This document shows positions 29,033 through 40,621 of a DNA stretch of 44,740 bases, piece by piece; within the stretch, counting starts at the first letter, position 1; each line of letters opens with the position of its first letter. The stretch is from assembly GCA_021783175.1 (NCBI GenBank), contig JAJXUF010000019.1:1-44740 (forward strand), in the 5' to 3' direction. The translations under genes were made by a program, and so were the position numbers. The notes below the pieces were generated by a model. The model saw only the letters and a list, made by a program, of their open reading frames with translations. It had not been told where the DNA came from and did not search any database. This stretch comes from Pseudomonadota bacterium. Lineage in GTDB: Bacteria > Pseudomonadota > Gammaproteobacteria > Acidiferrobacterales > UBA6901.

Positions 29033-30114
29033 AGCGCCGCCTTCGGATAGGAACCCAGCAGCCGCATCAACGATGCTTCCTGCTCGAGCTCGGCGAGCGC
29101 CTGGCGAACGTTGTCGTCACGCACGTGGCCATCTATGTCGATGAAAAAGACATACTCCCACAAGCCTCGACGCGAAGGCCTCGATTCTATGCGCGTCATG
29201 TTGATATGGTGTCTCGCAAGCGGCGCGAGCAGGCTCACGAGCGCCCCCGAGCGGTTCTTCCCCGACACCATCAAAGTCGTCTTGTCGTCCCCGCTTGGTT
29301 GCGTTTCGAGTTTGCCAATGACGAGGAAGCGCGTAGTGTTGTCCGGCTCATCCTCGATGTTGGCGGCGAGAATATTAAGGCCATAGATCTCAGCTGCGGA
29401 ATTGCCCGCAATGGCAACCAGGGTCTCGTCGGCCGCCGCCATGCGCGCGGCCTCGGCGTTGCTCGCAACACTTGCGCGTTGCAGCCCCGGGACTTTAGCG
29501 TCAAGCCACTTGCGACATTGCGCAAGCGACTGCTGGTGAGACACGATCTGCGCGCGCTTTTCCAGGCCGCTTCCTAGTCCGAGCAAATGATGATGAATAC
29601 GCAGCTCCACTTCGCCGCAGATCCTGAGGTTGGAGCTCACGAACATGTCGAGCGTATGATTGATTCCGCCTTCGGTGGAATTCTCTATCGGCACGACGCC
29701 GAAATCGGCCGCGCCGGAATCCACCTCGCGAAAAACCTCGTCAATCGTGGCAAGCGGCGCCGCCCGAACGGAATGCCCGAAATGCTTAAGCGCAGCTACC
29801 TGCGTATAAGTCCCTTCCGGCCCGAAATAGACGATCTTCATAGGAGCTTCAAGAGCCAGACAGGCGGACATGATCTCGCGGAACAGGCGGGCCATTTCCT
29901 CGTTTGCCAGCGGTCCCCGGTTGCGTTCAAGCACGCGGCGCAATACCTCGACCTCGCGCTCCGGGCGATAGAAGTATTGCGAACCACCGCTTTGCTTGAT
30001 TCCGGCGATTTCCTTGGCACAACGCGCGCGCTGGGTGATCAGCTCCTGGATCTTTTCGTCCAGGCCGTCTATCTGATCACGCAGTTCGCGCAGGCGCCGT
30101 TCGTTGTCGCTCAT
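29029..30114 (-). CDS. pheA: Bifunctional chorismate mutase/prephenate dehydratase (P-protein)
   Basis: A 361-residue P-protein. Residues about 1-90 are an AroQ chorismate mutase (LRELRDQIDGLDEKIQELITQRARCAKEI, FYRPEREVEVLRRV). Prephenate dehydratase follows (KIVYFGPEGTYTQVAALKHFG, VPIENSTEGGINHTLDMF, NTTRFLVIG). The ACT domain is last (GALVSLLAPLARHHINMTRIESRPSR, with the ESRP motif that binds Phe). Feedback inhibition by phenylalanine is expected. I choose the ATG at 30114; a TTG five codons earlier would overlap serA. Neither has a good Shine-Dalgarno, so coupling to serA is likely. Confidence 0.96.
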   Translation of the reverse strand: MSDNERRLRELRDQIDGLDEKIQELITQRARCAKEIAGIKQSGGSQYFYRPEREVEVLRRVLERNRGPLANEEMARLFREIMSACLALEAPMKIVYFGPEGTYTQVAALKHFGHSVRAAPLATIDEVFREVDSGAADFGVVPIENSTEGGINHTLDMFVSSNLRICGEVELRIHHHLLGLGSGLEKRAQIVSHQQSLAQCRKWLDAKVPGLQRASVASNAEAARMAAADETLVAIAGNSAAEIYGLNILAANIEDEPDNTTRFLVIGKLETQPSGDDKTTLMVSGKNRSGALVSLLAPLARHHINMTRIESRPSRRGLWEYVFFIDIDGHVRDDNVRQALAELEQEASLMRLLGSYPKAAL

Positions 30115-30121
30115 AGGAGGG

Positions 30122-31285
30122 TCAGACAATGCGCGCCATCATGACTCCCTGAATCGCCGCAATTCCGCCTCGCACGAATTCCGGCACCGGGCTATCGACA
30201 TCGACGACGGTATAGGCAAGATCACCGCGCGAGCGATTCACCATGTCGTTAATATTAAGTCCAGCCGCAGCCATGGCTGTCGAAATCTGTCCCAGCATGT
30301 TGGGTACATTGGCATTGGCCACTACCAGCCGATGCTTGGATTCGCGCGGCACGACGACATCTGGAAAATTCACCGCATTGCGGATGTTGCCGTTTTCCAG
30401 AAAATCGCGCACCTGCTCTGCCACCATCACCGCACAATTGTCCTCGGCTTCAGCAGTCGATGCGCCTAGATGCGGCAGGGTGATCACGCGCTCGTGGTTC
30501 TTCAGCAGGTTCGTGGGAAAATCGCAAATATAACCGTAGACTTTGCCAGCCTTGATCGCGGCACTGACTGCCGCGTCATCGACAATGCCTTCACGCGCAA
30601 AATTGAGGATGACCACACCATCCTTCATCAGCTTGAGCCGCGTGGCATTGATCATGTTGCGCGTCGAATCAATGAGCGGCACATGGAAAGTAACGAAGTC
30701 GACATTGCGCAGCAACTCATCCACGCTCCCGGCCTTCTTGACGTCGGCGGAAAGTTGCCACGCTCCTTCCACTGTCAGGCCTGGGTCAAAGCCGATCACC
30801 TTCATTCCCAGCGCAATGCCCGCGTTGGCAACATGGCGCCCGATGGCGCCAAGTCCGACAACTCCCAGTGTGCGACCGGGCAGTTCGAAACCGGCAAAAG
30901 CTTTCTTGCCGGCTTCGACCGCCTTGCTGATCTCGCCATCGGATCCCTGCAGATTGCGCGCGAAATCCCATGCGTCGCATACGTGGCGATATGCCAGAAT
31001 GAGGCCGGCCACTACCAATTCTTTCACCGCGTTGGCGTTGGCGCCGGGCGCATTGAATACCGGAATACCGAGCCGGCTCAGCTTGTCGACGGGTATGTTG
31101 TTGACCCCGGTACCGGCGCGCCCTACTGCTTTGAGACTCTCTGGAATGGCCATGTCATGCATCTTGAAGGAACGCAAAAGTATCGCGTCCGGCTCCTTGA
31201 TGTCGCCCGCTACCTGATATTTGCCCGCATCGAGTCTCGCCAGTCCAACGCCGGCAATATTGTTTAATGTCAGTATCTTATACAT
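30122..31285 (-). CDS. serA: D-3-phosphoglycerate dehydrogenase
   Basis: A 387-residue SerA, oxidising 3-phosphoglycerate to 3-phosphohydroxypyruvate with NAD. Visible motifs: VGRAGTGVNNIPVDKLSRLG, LGVVGLGAIGRHVANAGIALG (Rossmann loop), FVTFHVPLIDSTRNMI, LNFAREGIVDDAAV (catalytic Arg region), and THxLGAS-like ITLPHLGASTAEAE with the catalytic His. A C-terminal ACT domain (VVANANVPNMLGQISTAMAAAGLNINDM) probably binds serine. The gene is inserted between serC and pheA, completing phosphoserine supply in one transcript. ATG at 31285; the gap to serC is only 5 bp. Confidence 0.96.
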   Translation of the reverse strand: MYKILTLNNIAGVGLARLDAGKYQVAGDIKEPDAILLRSFKMHDMAIPESLKAVGRAGTGVNNIPVDKLSRLGIPVFNAPGANANAVKELVVAGLILAYRHVCDAWDFARNLQGSDGEISKAVEAGKKAFAGFELPGRTLGVVGLGAIGRHVANAGIALGMKVIGFDPGLTVEGAWQLSADVKKAGSVDELLRNVDFVTFHVPLIDSTRNMINATRLKLMKDGVVILNFAREGIVDDAAVSAAIKAGKVYGYICDFPTNLLKNHERVITLPHLGASTAEAEDNCAVMVAEQVRDFLENGNIRNAVNFPDVVVPRESKHRLVVANANVPNMLGQISTAMAAAGLNINDMVNRSRGDLAYTVVDVDSPVPEFVRGGIAAIQGVMMARIV

Positions 31286-31290
31286 CTTTC

Positions 31291-32376
31291 TTAACCTTTC
31301 TTCTTGCAGAAATCCTGCATATGGGCGATCAATGCATCGATGCCCTCTTCGGGCATTGCGTTGTAGATGCTGGCGCGCATGCCGCCAACGGATCGATGTC
31401 CCTTGAGCTGCAGCAGGCCGGCACTCTTGGCTCCCTTGAGAAACGCGTCATCGAGCGCCGGATCGAGCAAGGTGAAAGGCACATTCATCCAGGAACGGTA
31501 ACTGCGCGCCACCGGATTGCGGTAGAAGCCCTCGCTACTGTCAATGTAGTCATAGAGTTTCTGCGCTTTGCGCTGATTGATCTCCGCCATTGCGCGCAAA
31601 CCTCCGAGATCCTTCAGCCACTCGAATACCAACCCCGCGATATACCAGGCGTAGGTTGGCGGCGTGTTGTACATCGACTCATTGTCCGCGTGTATCTTGT
31701 AGTCGAACATGGTGGGCGTGCCGGCCAGTGGATTGCCCAGCAAATCTTCGCGCACAATCACGATGACCAGACCGGCCGGTCCGATATTCTTCTGCGCGCC
31801 GGCATAAATCAGTCCGAAACGGCTCACGTCGATCGGGCGTGACAGGATAGTAGAAGACATATCCGCCACGAGGGGTACATCGCCGACGTCGGGAATCTCG
31901 TGAAACTCGACCCCGCCGATGGTTTCGTTCGGTGTGTAGTGGACATAAGCGGCGTCCGGATCGAGCCGCCACTCATTGCGCGCCGGAGCAGTCGTGAAAT
32001 TCACCGACTCCGAGCTCGCCGCGACATTGACCTTGCAGAACTTCCCGGCCTCCTTGATTGCCTTTTTAGACCACTCTCCGGTGTTGATGTAGTCGGCGCG
32101 GCTCTTGCCGCGCAACAGATTGATCGGCACCATCGCGAACTGTCCGGTGGCCCCGCCCTGCAGGAACAGCACCTTATACCCGGCCGGGATTGCCAACAGT
32201 TCGCGCAAGTCGGCCTCGGCCTTTTCCGCAATGGAAATGAATTCCTTGCCACGGTGACTCATCTCCATCACCGACATGCCGCTGCCCTTCCAATCCGTCA
32301 TCTCGTCGCGCGCGCGCTCCAGCACCGCAAGCGGCAACACTGCCGGACCTGCGCTGAAATTGAATACTCTCGCCAT
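31291..32376 (-). CDS. serC: Phosphoserine aminotransferase
   Basis: A 361-residue class V PLP enzyme, converting 3-phosphohydroxypyruvate to phosphoserine (and serving pyridoxine synthesis in many bacteria). [20 protein letters not shown] at the start, [49 protein letters not shown] and [20 protein letters not shown] (Schiff-base Lys) mark SerC. The true start is the ATG at 32376, with AAGGTGG upstream, not the longer frame. It lies 31 bp after gyrA, the conserved gyrA-serC junction of gammaproteobacteria. Confidence 0.97.
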   Translation of the reverse strand: MARVFNFSAGPAVLPLAVLERARDEMTDWKGSGMSVMEMSHRGKEFISIAEKAEADLRELLAIPAGYKVLFLQGGATGQFAMVPINLLRGKSRADYINTGEWSKKAIKEAGKFCKVNVAASSESVNFTTAPARNEWRLDPDAAYVHYTPNETIGGVEFHEIPDVGDVPLVADMSSTILSRPIDVSRFGLIYAGAQKNIGPAGLVIVIVREDLLGNPLAGTPTMFDYKIHADNESMYNTPPTYAWYIAGLVFEWLKDLGGLRAMAEINQRKAQKLYDYIDSSEGFYRNPVARSYRSWMNVPFTLLDPALDDAFLKGAKSAGLLQLKGHRSVGGMRASIYNAMPEEGIDALIAHMQDFCKKKG

Positions 32377-32407
32377 CAGGTTTCCACCTTTCGATTGAAC
32401 CGCTAAC

Positions 32408-34963
<2,556 letters not shown>

Positions 34964-35351
34964 TTTTGATGTCGCTGTGGGGCGTTAACCAGGTCGGCAA
35001 GTGGGGACAAGATACTGATTTTTCATTATTTTTTCACATCGCTCGAATGCTGAGTAGGCCCTGCCGGCTGCCTCCGAAAAAAGCGAATTTTAGCATGGAA
35101 GCCGGTGGGGCTGCACTCTCTGTTCCTAATGCACCCGCTGTAGCGGGGCGGCGGCCCGGTACAGCGCCAGCAGAAACGCTCCGCGACAGCCTGGGCGCCG
35201 ACGTCCAGATTCGCCCTTTTCCCGTAATCACTTGAACACGGGGATTTGTCCAGGCTACCGCTGGTTGCGCAAGCCGCCGGCGATATTTGTCGTCCGATGT
35301 TCAGCATAATTCATGGTCAGCTGCTGGAGCGCGCGTTTGGTAGCCGTTGCG
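34964..35351. other. gyrA leader and mtnA-gyrA intergenic region
   Basis: No gene in about 390 bp. Two promoter candidates for gyrA lie on the minus strand: an extended -10 TGC-TAAAAT (35087-35095) without a clear -35, and CAGTATCTTGTC (35006-35017), a 12-mer shared with the lapA leader. A hairpin CCCGCT-GT-AGCGGG at 35134-35147 may mark the end of the mtnA transcript but lacks a T-run. The A/T-rich stretch at 35015-35040 would suit promoter or supercoiling-sensitive control of gyrA. Confidence 0.4.
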
Positions 35352-36458
35352 TCATAATAGAACCGACGGTTTCTCCAGCGTATCCGAGCTTTGGCCATTC
35401 ATCATCTGCTGCAGCTTGGCCGCGGTAGGGCCGGCCACCACACCCTTTTCTGTCACGATGACGTCGATGAGTTCTGCGGGCGTCACATCGAACGCCGGAT
35501 TCCATGCACTGGCACCTGCAGGCGCTGTTCGATTGCCGGCAAAAGCCAGCACCTCTTCCGGATCCCTGTTTTCGATAGCGATGGCAGCCCCGTCCGGCGT
35601 GGCGAGATCCACGGTACTCGTAGGCGCCACCACCATGAATTTGATGCCGTGGTAGCGGGCGTTCACGGCCAGGCCGTAGGTACCAATCTTGTTGGCTGTG
35701 TCGCCATTGGCTGCAATCCGATCCGCGCCCACTATTATCCAGCGCACGCGCTGTTGCTGCATGAGTTGCGCTGCCGCACTGTCGGCAATGAGCGTTACCG
35801 GAATGCCTTCTTGCACCAACTCCCAAGCCGTCAGGCGCGCACCCTGCAGCCACGGGCGAGTCTCATCCGCGTACACCTGAGAAATGCGCCCGGCTGCCAC
35901 TCCGGCGCGCACTACACCCAGCGCCGTACCGTAGCCCCCCGTGGCCAGAGCCCCGGTATTGCAGTGGGTTAGCACTCCACTGCCCGGCTCGATTAGCGCC
36001 ATGCCCAACGCGCCCATACGGTGGTTGGCGGCGATATCCTCGCGGTGTATGCGCCGCGCCTCCTCTAGCAGGTACGTTACAGGGTCGCCATCCGCGACTT
36101 CCCCGATGGCACGGCGCATGCGCTCTACGGCCCAGCGCAAATTCACCGCGGTCGGCCGCGCCTCTTCCAGCAGCTTCAGGTCTGGCGCAATTGCCACACG
36201 CCACGCCCGCGAATCGGCACGATAGTGCTCGCCGGCTGCAAGCACGACGGCATAGGCTGCGGCGATGCCGATCGCAGGCGCGCCACGCACGACCATGTCG
36301 CGTATCGCTCGAGCACAATCGACGAGATTTTCAATGGCGACCGTGACATCACGGCCCGGCAGCAGCCGCTGGTCGATAAGTCGCAGGCTGCCGTTTTGCC
36401 ATTCAACCGCGCGCACGCGATCGTAGGCGATACCTTCCTGCGCTTTCGACTGCCCCAT
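35352..36458 (-). CDS. mtnA: S-methyl-5-thioribose-1-phosphate isomerase
   Basis: A 368-residue MtnA, converting methylthioribose 1-phosphate to the ribulose form in methionine salvage. Motifs: MVVRGAPAIGIAAAYAVVLA, THCNTGALATGGYGTALGVV (catalytic Cys), YADETRPWLQGARLTAWEL, IVGADRIAANGDTANKIGTY (catalytic Asp) and RYHGIKFMVVAPTSTVDL. I choose the ATG at 36458, which has GAGAGAG upstream; a GTG seven codons earlier is the alternative. The gene is divergent from the deaminase gene at 36533, leaving about 75 bp for both promoters. No other salvage genes are seen here. Confidence 0.95.
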   Translation of the reverse strand: MGQSKAQEGIAYDRVRAVEWQNGSLRLIDQRLLPGRDVTVAIENLVDCARAIRDMVVRGAPAIGIAAAYAVVLAAGEHYRADSRAWRVAIAPDLKLLEEARPTAVNLRWAVERMRRAIGEVADGDPVTYLLEEARRIHREDIAANHRMGALGMALIEPGSGVLTHCNTGALATGGYGTALGVVRAGVAAGRISQVYADETRPWLQGARLTAWELVQEGIPVTLIADSAAAQLMQQQRVRWIIVGADRIAANGDTANKIGTYGLAVNARYHGIKFMVVAPTSTVDLATPDGAAIAIENRDPEEVLAFAGNRTAPAGASAWNPAFDVTPAELIDVIVTEKGVVAGPTAAKLQQMMNGQSSDTLEKPSVLL

Positions 36459-36498
36459 ATGATCAACTCTCTCTCGCACGGATGGCGAATATTACCGG

Positions 36499-36504
36499 TA
36501 TACT
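36499..36504 (+). promoter_or_regulatory. Candidate -10 box for the deaminase-ubiG-gph-rmuC operon
   Basis: TATACT matches the sigma70 -10 consensus at 5 of 6 positions and lies 29 nt before the preferred ATG at 36533. No good -35 is present at 16-18 bp spacing, so support is weak. Placement after 36482 argues against the earlier in-frame ATG at that site. Confidence 0.3.
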
Positions 36505-36532
36505 ACGCGCACCACAAAGACTGCTATCGCCA

Positions 36533-37843
36533 ATGACTGACATCGACCAGTTGATCAACGCGCGCTGGGTAATCCCGGTGGAACCGGATGCATACCTTGA
36601 CCACCACAGCGTCGCCATCGACCAAGGGCGCATCATAGACATATTGCCCACGACCGATGCCCTCAAGCGCTATCGCGCGCGCCAGTTAACGGAACTGCCG
36701 ACCCACGCGCTGATCCCCGGGCTCATCAATGCCCACACACACGCAGCCATGGGGCTCTTTCGTGGCCTGGCGGACGATCTGCCGCTTATGGAATGGCTGC
36801 AGCACCATATCTGGCCGGCGGAACGTCGCTGGGTATCCGCAGAATTCGTGCGCGACGGCGTTCGCCTGAGTGTCGCCGAGATGATTAAAAGCGGCACCAC
36901 GTGCTTCAGTGACATGTACTTCTTTCCAGAGGACAGCGCATACGTGGCACGCGAGGCCGGCATACGGGCCTGTGTTGGCTTGATCATGATCGACTTTCCA
37001 ACGGTCTACGCCGATTCGCCGGCCACGTATCTTGAAAAAGGCCTCAAGTTGCACGACGAACTGCGCAACAGCGATCTCATCACCACCGCTTTTGCACCCC
37101 ACGCCCCATATACGGTTTCCGATGATCCGCTGACCCGTATTCGTACCGTTAACAACGAACTCAATCTTCCGGTACACATGCATGTGCATGAGACCGCACA
37201 TGAGGTGCAGGATGCGGTTGCTAAGACCGGAAAGCGTCCGTTGCAGCGGCTGCATGAACTGGAACTGCTCAATCCGAATTTTGTCGCCGTGCATATGACC
37301 CAGCTGCAACCGCAGGAGATCACGCTGCTGGCGCAAAACGGCGCGAACGTGATCCATTGCCCGCAGTCAAATCTCAAGCTTGCCAGCGGATTTTGCCCAG
37401 TGTTTGATCTCTTGCGTGCCGGCATCAATGTGGCTCTGGGAACAGACGGCGCTGCCAGCAACAACGATCTCGACATGCTGGATGAGATGCGAACTGCCGC
37501 ATTGCTGGCGAAAGCGGTGAGCGGACAGGCGACAGCGCTGCCCGCCCACCAGGCGCTGCGCATGGCCACACTGAATGGGGCGCGCGCTCTCGGGATGGAA
37601 AGCCTCATCGGCTCGATCGCGCGCGGCAAGTATGCGGATCTGGCTGCCGTTGATCTTGCTCGTTTAGCGAGTCAGCCCGTCTATGACCCGGTGTCGCAGA
37701 TCGTTTACACCGCCGGCCGCGACCAGGTAACGGATGTTTGGGTGGCGGGTCGCAGACTATTGCAGGCCGGTCGGCTGACAACCCTGAATGAAAACGAAAT
37801 TCTGCAATGCGCGCAACGCTGGAGTGATAGAATCAAGTCATGA
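36533..37843 (+). CDS. mtaD: TRZ/ATZ-family amidohydrolase (MTA/SAH deaminase)
   Basis: A 436-residue amidohydrolase of the 5-methylthioadenosine/S-adenosylhomocysteine deaminase group. The metal site is visible: LINAHTHAAMGLFRGLADDLPLMEW (HxH), MHVHETAHEV, VHMTQ and GTDGAASNNDLDMLDEMR (metal Asp). FSDMYFFPE and IHCPQSNLKLASGFCP are also typical of MtaD. It probably deaminates MTA or SAH, which fits mtnA in divergent orientation next door. The start ATG at 36533 gives the family N-terminus (DIDQLINARWVIP); an ATG at 36482 is open but would overlap the putative promoter. The stop overlaps a small ORF (ATGA). Confidence 0.9.
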   Translation: MTDIDQLINARWVIPVEPDAYLDHHSVAIDQGRIIDILPTTDALKRYRARQLTELPTHALIPGLINAHTHAAMGLFRGLADDLPLMEWLQHHIWPAERRWVSAEFVRDGVRLSVAEMIKSGTTCFSDMYFFPEDSAYVAREAGIRACVGLIMIDFPTVYADSPATYLEKGLKLHDELRNSDLITTAFAPHAPYTVSDDPLTRIRTVNNELNLPVHMHVHETAHEVQDAVAKTGKRPLQRLHELELLNPNFVAVHMTQLQPQEITLLAQNGANVIHCPQSNLKLASGFCPVFDLLRAGINVALGTDGAASNNDLDMLDEMRTAALLAKAVSGQATALPAHQALRMATLNGARALGMESLIGSIARGKYADLAAVDLARLASQPVYDPVSQIVYTAGRDQVTDVWVAGRRLLQAGRLTTLNENEILQCAQRWSDRIKS

Positions 37844-37953
37844 GCGACAAGCGAATCAATGATCCCTTGCGTGCGGGACGCGATGACGGCAAGCTGCAAT
37901 ATTTGCACCGCAACCGGCACTACGCTGCGATTCATCCTGCGGCATCCGCATGA
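37840..37953 (+). CDS. Small ORF of 37 codons nested between mtaD and ubiG
   Basis: The ATG at 37840 overlaps the mtaD stop as ATGA, and the TGA at 37951-37953 overlaps the ubiG ATG as ATGA, so the frame fills the gap exactly and is coupled on both sides. The peptide begins [18 protein letters not shown] and continues [19 protein letters not shown]. It is hydrophilic and basic, with no membrane segment or Cys pair, and I do not recognise it. Without it, ubiG would have a 106-nt gap and no visible Shine-Dalgarno, so translation of this ORF may serve to deliver ribosomes to ubiG. It could also be chance, since a frame this short is not rare. Confidence 0.5.
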   Translation: MSDKRINDPLRAGRDDGKLQYLHRNRHYAAIHPAASA

Positions 37954-38663
37954 CGGCCTCCAGCATGAATGTCGACGAAAGTGAAATCGCGAAATTCGAG
38001 AAACTCGCGCAACGTTGGTGGGATCCGACCAGCGAATTCAAACCACTGCACGACATCAACCCGCTGCGCCTGGAATTCATTGACCGGCGCGCGGCTTTGC
38101 GCGGCAAGACCGTGCTCGACGTCGGCTGCGGCGGCGGCTTGCTTGCGGAAGGCATGGCAGCATTAGGCGCGCATGTCATGGGCATAGACCTGGGTGATGC
38201 CCCACTGGCGGTCGCGCGCATGCATCTCAAGGAGTCCGGTCAGTCGGTCGACTACCAGAAGATTGCCGCCGAGGATCTGGCCAACCAGAGACCGGAATCT
38301 TTCGACGTGATTACCTGCCTTGAAATGCTGGAACATGTTCCCGATCCGGCATCTACCGTGAATGCCTGTGCGCGGCTGGTCAAACCCGGCGGCCAGCTTT
38401 TCTTTTCCACGATCAACCGCAATCCCAAGTCCTGGCTTTTCGCCATCGTTGGCGCTGAATACCTGCTGCATCTGCTGCCACGCGGCACGCATGACTTCAT
38501 GAAATTCATCAAGCCTTCCGAACTTGAACGCATGTGCCGCCATGCCGGTCTTGGCATGCGCGAGTACACAGGCATGCACTACAACCCTATTACATCGCAT
38601 TACACGCTTGGACCTGGCATCGATGTCAATTATCTCGCATGGTGCCAGCGCACGGATGAGTGA
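37950..38663 (+). CDS. ubiG: Ubiquinone biosynthesis O-methyltransferase
   Basis: A 237-residue SAM-dependent methyltransferase for both O-methylation steps of ubiquinone. [30 protein letters not shown] is the UbiG-specific N-terminal stretch. [17 protein letters not shown] binds SAM, and [32 protein letters not shown] and [13 protein letters not shown] follow. ATG at 37950 overlaps the preceding small ORF; an ATG five codons later is also possible. Its stop overlaps gph by 8 bp. The ubiG-gph neighbourhood is common in gammaproteobacteria. Confidence 0.96.
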   Translation: MTASSMNVDESEIAKFEKLAQRWWDPTSEFKPLHDINPLRLEFIDRRAALRGKTVLDVGCGGGLLAEGMAALGAHVMGIDLGDAPLAVARMHLKESGQSVDYQKIAAEDLANQRPESFDVITCLEMLEHVPDPASTVNACARLVKPGGQLFFSTINRNPKSWLFAIVGAEYLLHLLPRGTHDFMKFIKPSELERMCRHAGLGMREYTGMHYNPITSHYTLGPGIDVNYLAWCQRTDE

Positions 38664-39321
38664 AATCCGCACTGTGCTGTTCGACCTCGACGGCACACTG
38701 GCGGATACCGCGCCGGATCTCGGTTTTGCCCTCAATGCGTTGCTGCGCGAATCCGGCCGACCGCCTGTGCCCTACGCTTCTATCCGACCCGAGGCCTCGC
38801 ACGGCGCGCGCGCCCTGCTGCGCCTCGGTTTCGGCGTGCAGCCGCAGGACGCCACATACGGCAATTTGCGCCAGCGTTTTCTTGATCTTTACGCGCAGAA
38901 CCTGTGCCGCGAAACGCGGCTCTTCCCCGGAGTAAGCGAATTGCTGACTACGCTCCAGGTACGTGGCTTGAACTGGGGAATCGTAACCAACAAGCCGGGA
39001 TTTCTCACCCAACCGCTGGTAAGTGCACTTGGGCTTGCCGCCGACGCCGCATGCGTCGTGAGCGGCGACAGCACTGCCAACGCAAAACCCCACCCCGAGC
39101 CTTTGCTGCATGCCTGCGCGCTTGCGGGCAGCACACCGTCGGCGTGCCTTTATGTCGGCGACGCGGCACGCGACATTGAGGCAGGCCGCCTGGCAGGGAT
39201 GCGCACGCTCGTGGCCATGTTCGGCTACATTGGCGCTCAAGACGTCCCGGATGACTGGGGCGCCGACGCCCTGGTGGCGTCGCCAGCGGCAATTCTGGAA
39301 TGGATCGATGCCGGCCACTGA
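38656..39321 (+). CDS. gph: Phosphoglycolate phosphatase (HAD family)
   Basis: A 221-residue HAD hydrolase that removes phosphate from 2-phosphoglycolate. Motif I is [16 protein letters not shown] (nucleophile and acid Asp), motif [10 protein letters not shown], the Lys of motif III lies in [10 protein letters not shown], and motif IV is [12 protein letters not shown]. The alpha-helical cap lies between motifs I and II. The start ATG at 38656 overlaps the ubiG stop by 8 bp; the much longer frame is inside ubiG. MupP-type N-acetylmuramate 6-phosphate phosphatases look similar and also sit next to ubiG in pseudomonads, so that activity is a real alternative. Confidence 0.9.
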   Translation: MSEIRTVLFDLDGTLADTAPDLGFALNALLRESGRPPVPYASIRPEASHGARALLRLGFGVQPQDATYGNLRQRFLDLYAQNLCRETRLFPGVSELLTTLQVRGLNWGIVTNKPGFLTQPLVSALGLAADAACVVSGDSTANAKPHPEPLLHACALAGSTPSACLYVGDAARDIEAGRLAGMRTLVAMFGYIGAQDVPDDWGADALVASPAAILEWIDAGH

Positions 39322-40552
39322 TCTAGGATCCCTCGCCATTGCGGCTCTCATCGCCATTGCCTGCGGAGCGATCGGCTGGCTGCTGGCTAATGCCCGCAGC
39401 CAGAAACGCATCGTTGAGCTTTCAACCACGCTTGAACTGGAGCGCCGACAGACTGCGGACAACTTGCGGGGACTTGAGACCACATTCAACGCCCTGTCGA
39501 GTGACGCGCTGCAACGCAACAACCAGGCATTTTTGCAACTCGCGCAGGAAACGCTGAAGCAGTTTCAAATCCGCGCCGCGGCCGACCTCACGCAAAAGGA
39601 AAAGGCGGTGGAAAACCTGGTCTCACCGATCCGCGAGGCGCTTCTCAAAACCGAGCAGCAGATTCAGTCTATGGAGCATGCGCGCAAGGAAGCCTACGGC
39701 GCGCTCACGAAACATTTGGAAACGATGACGCAGACTCAGGATCAGCTCAGGACCGAGACCCAGAACCTTGTGAAATCGCTGCGCCGCCCCGAAGTGCGCG
39801 GGCAATGGGGAGAGTTGACGCTGAAGCGCCTGACGGAACTTGCGGGCATGGTAGAGCACTGCGATTTCACGCAGCAGGAATCGGTTAACACGGAAGAAGG
39901 CACACTGCGCCCTGATATGGTGGTGCGCATGCCCGACGGCCGCGAAATCGTTGTCGACGTCAAGACGCCGCTCGATGCCTACCTAAACGCCATGGAGGCG
40001 ACTGACGATGCCGGTCGACAGCGCCACCTAGAGCATCACGCACGCAAGGTCCGCGAACGGGTGACGGAACTGTCACGCAAAGCATACTGGAGCCAGTTCA
40101 AGAATGCGCCGGATTTTGTAGTCCTGTTCATCCCCGGCGACCAATTCCTCAGCGCTGCCCTCGATATAGATCGCACTCTTCTCGAAGACGCGCTGCGGCA
40201 GAAGGTGATATTGGCCACACCGACGAGTTTCGTTGCCTTGCTGCGTGCAGTAGCCTACGGTTGGCGCCAGGAGGCGCTCGCAGCCAATGCCGCCAGCATC
40301 CGCGACATCGGCGAGGAGCTGTATGCACGCCTGGCAACTTTCACTGAACACCTGGAACGCCTCGGGACAAGCCTGGACAACAGCATCAGCCACTACAATA
40401 AGGCGGTCGGATCGTTCGAAAGCAAGGTGTTGCCCGGTGCCAGAAAGTTCGTGGAAATGGGCGTCAGCCAGAAAAAATCGGTCGAACCGCTAACACAGAT
40501 TGAAAAAGGCGTGCGCGACGTGTCTCGCCCCGAACCCGACGGTCGGAGCTGA
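39308..40552 (+). CDS. rmuC: DNA recombination protein RmuC
   Basis: A 414-residue RmuC-family protein. Residues about 8-30 form a membrane anchor (LAIAALIAIACGAIGWLLA), followed by a long coiled coil (about 35-150) and the nuclease-like core: GQWGELTLKRLTELAGM, LRPDMVVRMPDGREIVVDVKTPLDAYLNA (the PD-(D/E)xK-like Asp, Asp and Lys) and VVLFIPGDQFLSAAL. RmuC limits inversion at short inverted repeats and assists phage restriction in some hosts. The start ATG at 39308 overlaps gph by 14 bp; the longer frame is antisense-like filler. It ends the overlapping chain from mtaD. Confidence 0.93.
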   Translation: MPATDLGSLAIAALIAIACGAIGWLLANARSQKRIVELSTTLELERRQTADNLRGLETTFNALSSDALQRNNQAFLQLAQETLKQFQIRAAADLTQKEKAVENLVSPIREALLKTEQQIQSMEHARKEAYGALTKHLETMTQTQDQLRTETQNLVKSLRRPEVRGQWGELTLKRLTELAGMVEHCDFTQQESVNTEEGTLRPDMVVRMPDGREIVVDVKTPLDAYLNAMEATDDAGRQRHLEHHARKVRERVTELSRKAYWSQFKNAPDFVVLFIPGDQFLSAALDIDRTLLEDALRQKVILATPTSFVALLRAVAYGWRQEALAANAASIRDIGEELYARLATFTEHLERLGTSLDNSISHYNKAVGSFESKVLPGARKFVEMGVSQKKSVEPLTQIEKGVRDVSRPEPDGRS

Positions 40553-40605
40553 CCCCCCCGGCCGACGCCCGGCACTGGCGGACGGTTCAGGACCACCGCT
40601 GACGG

Positions 40606-40614
40606 TGCTATATT
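40606..40614 (+). promoter_or_regulatory. Extended -10 promoter candidate of the diguanylate cyclase gene
   Basis: TGC-TATATT forms an extended -10 element (TGn plus 5 of 6 bases) with weak TTCAGG 17 bp upstream. Transcription would start about 40620-40622, at the ATG itself. A small hairpin CACCG-CTGA-CGGTG directly precedes it. Confidence 0.4.
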
Positions 40615-40621
40615 TAAGGGT

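Noticed and set aside
35251..35264. A second ops-like sequence (GCGGTAGCCTG on the minus strand) between mtnA and gyrA
   Set aside because: It differs from ops at a core base and lies before a housekeeping gene that is not an RfaH target, so chance is more likely.
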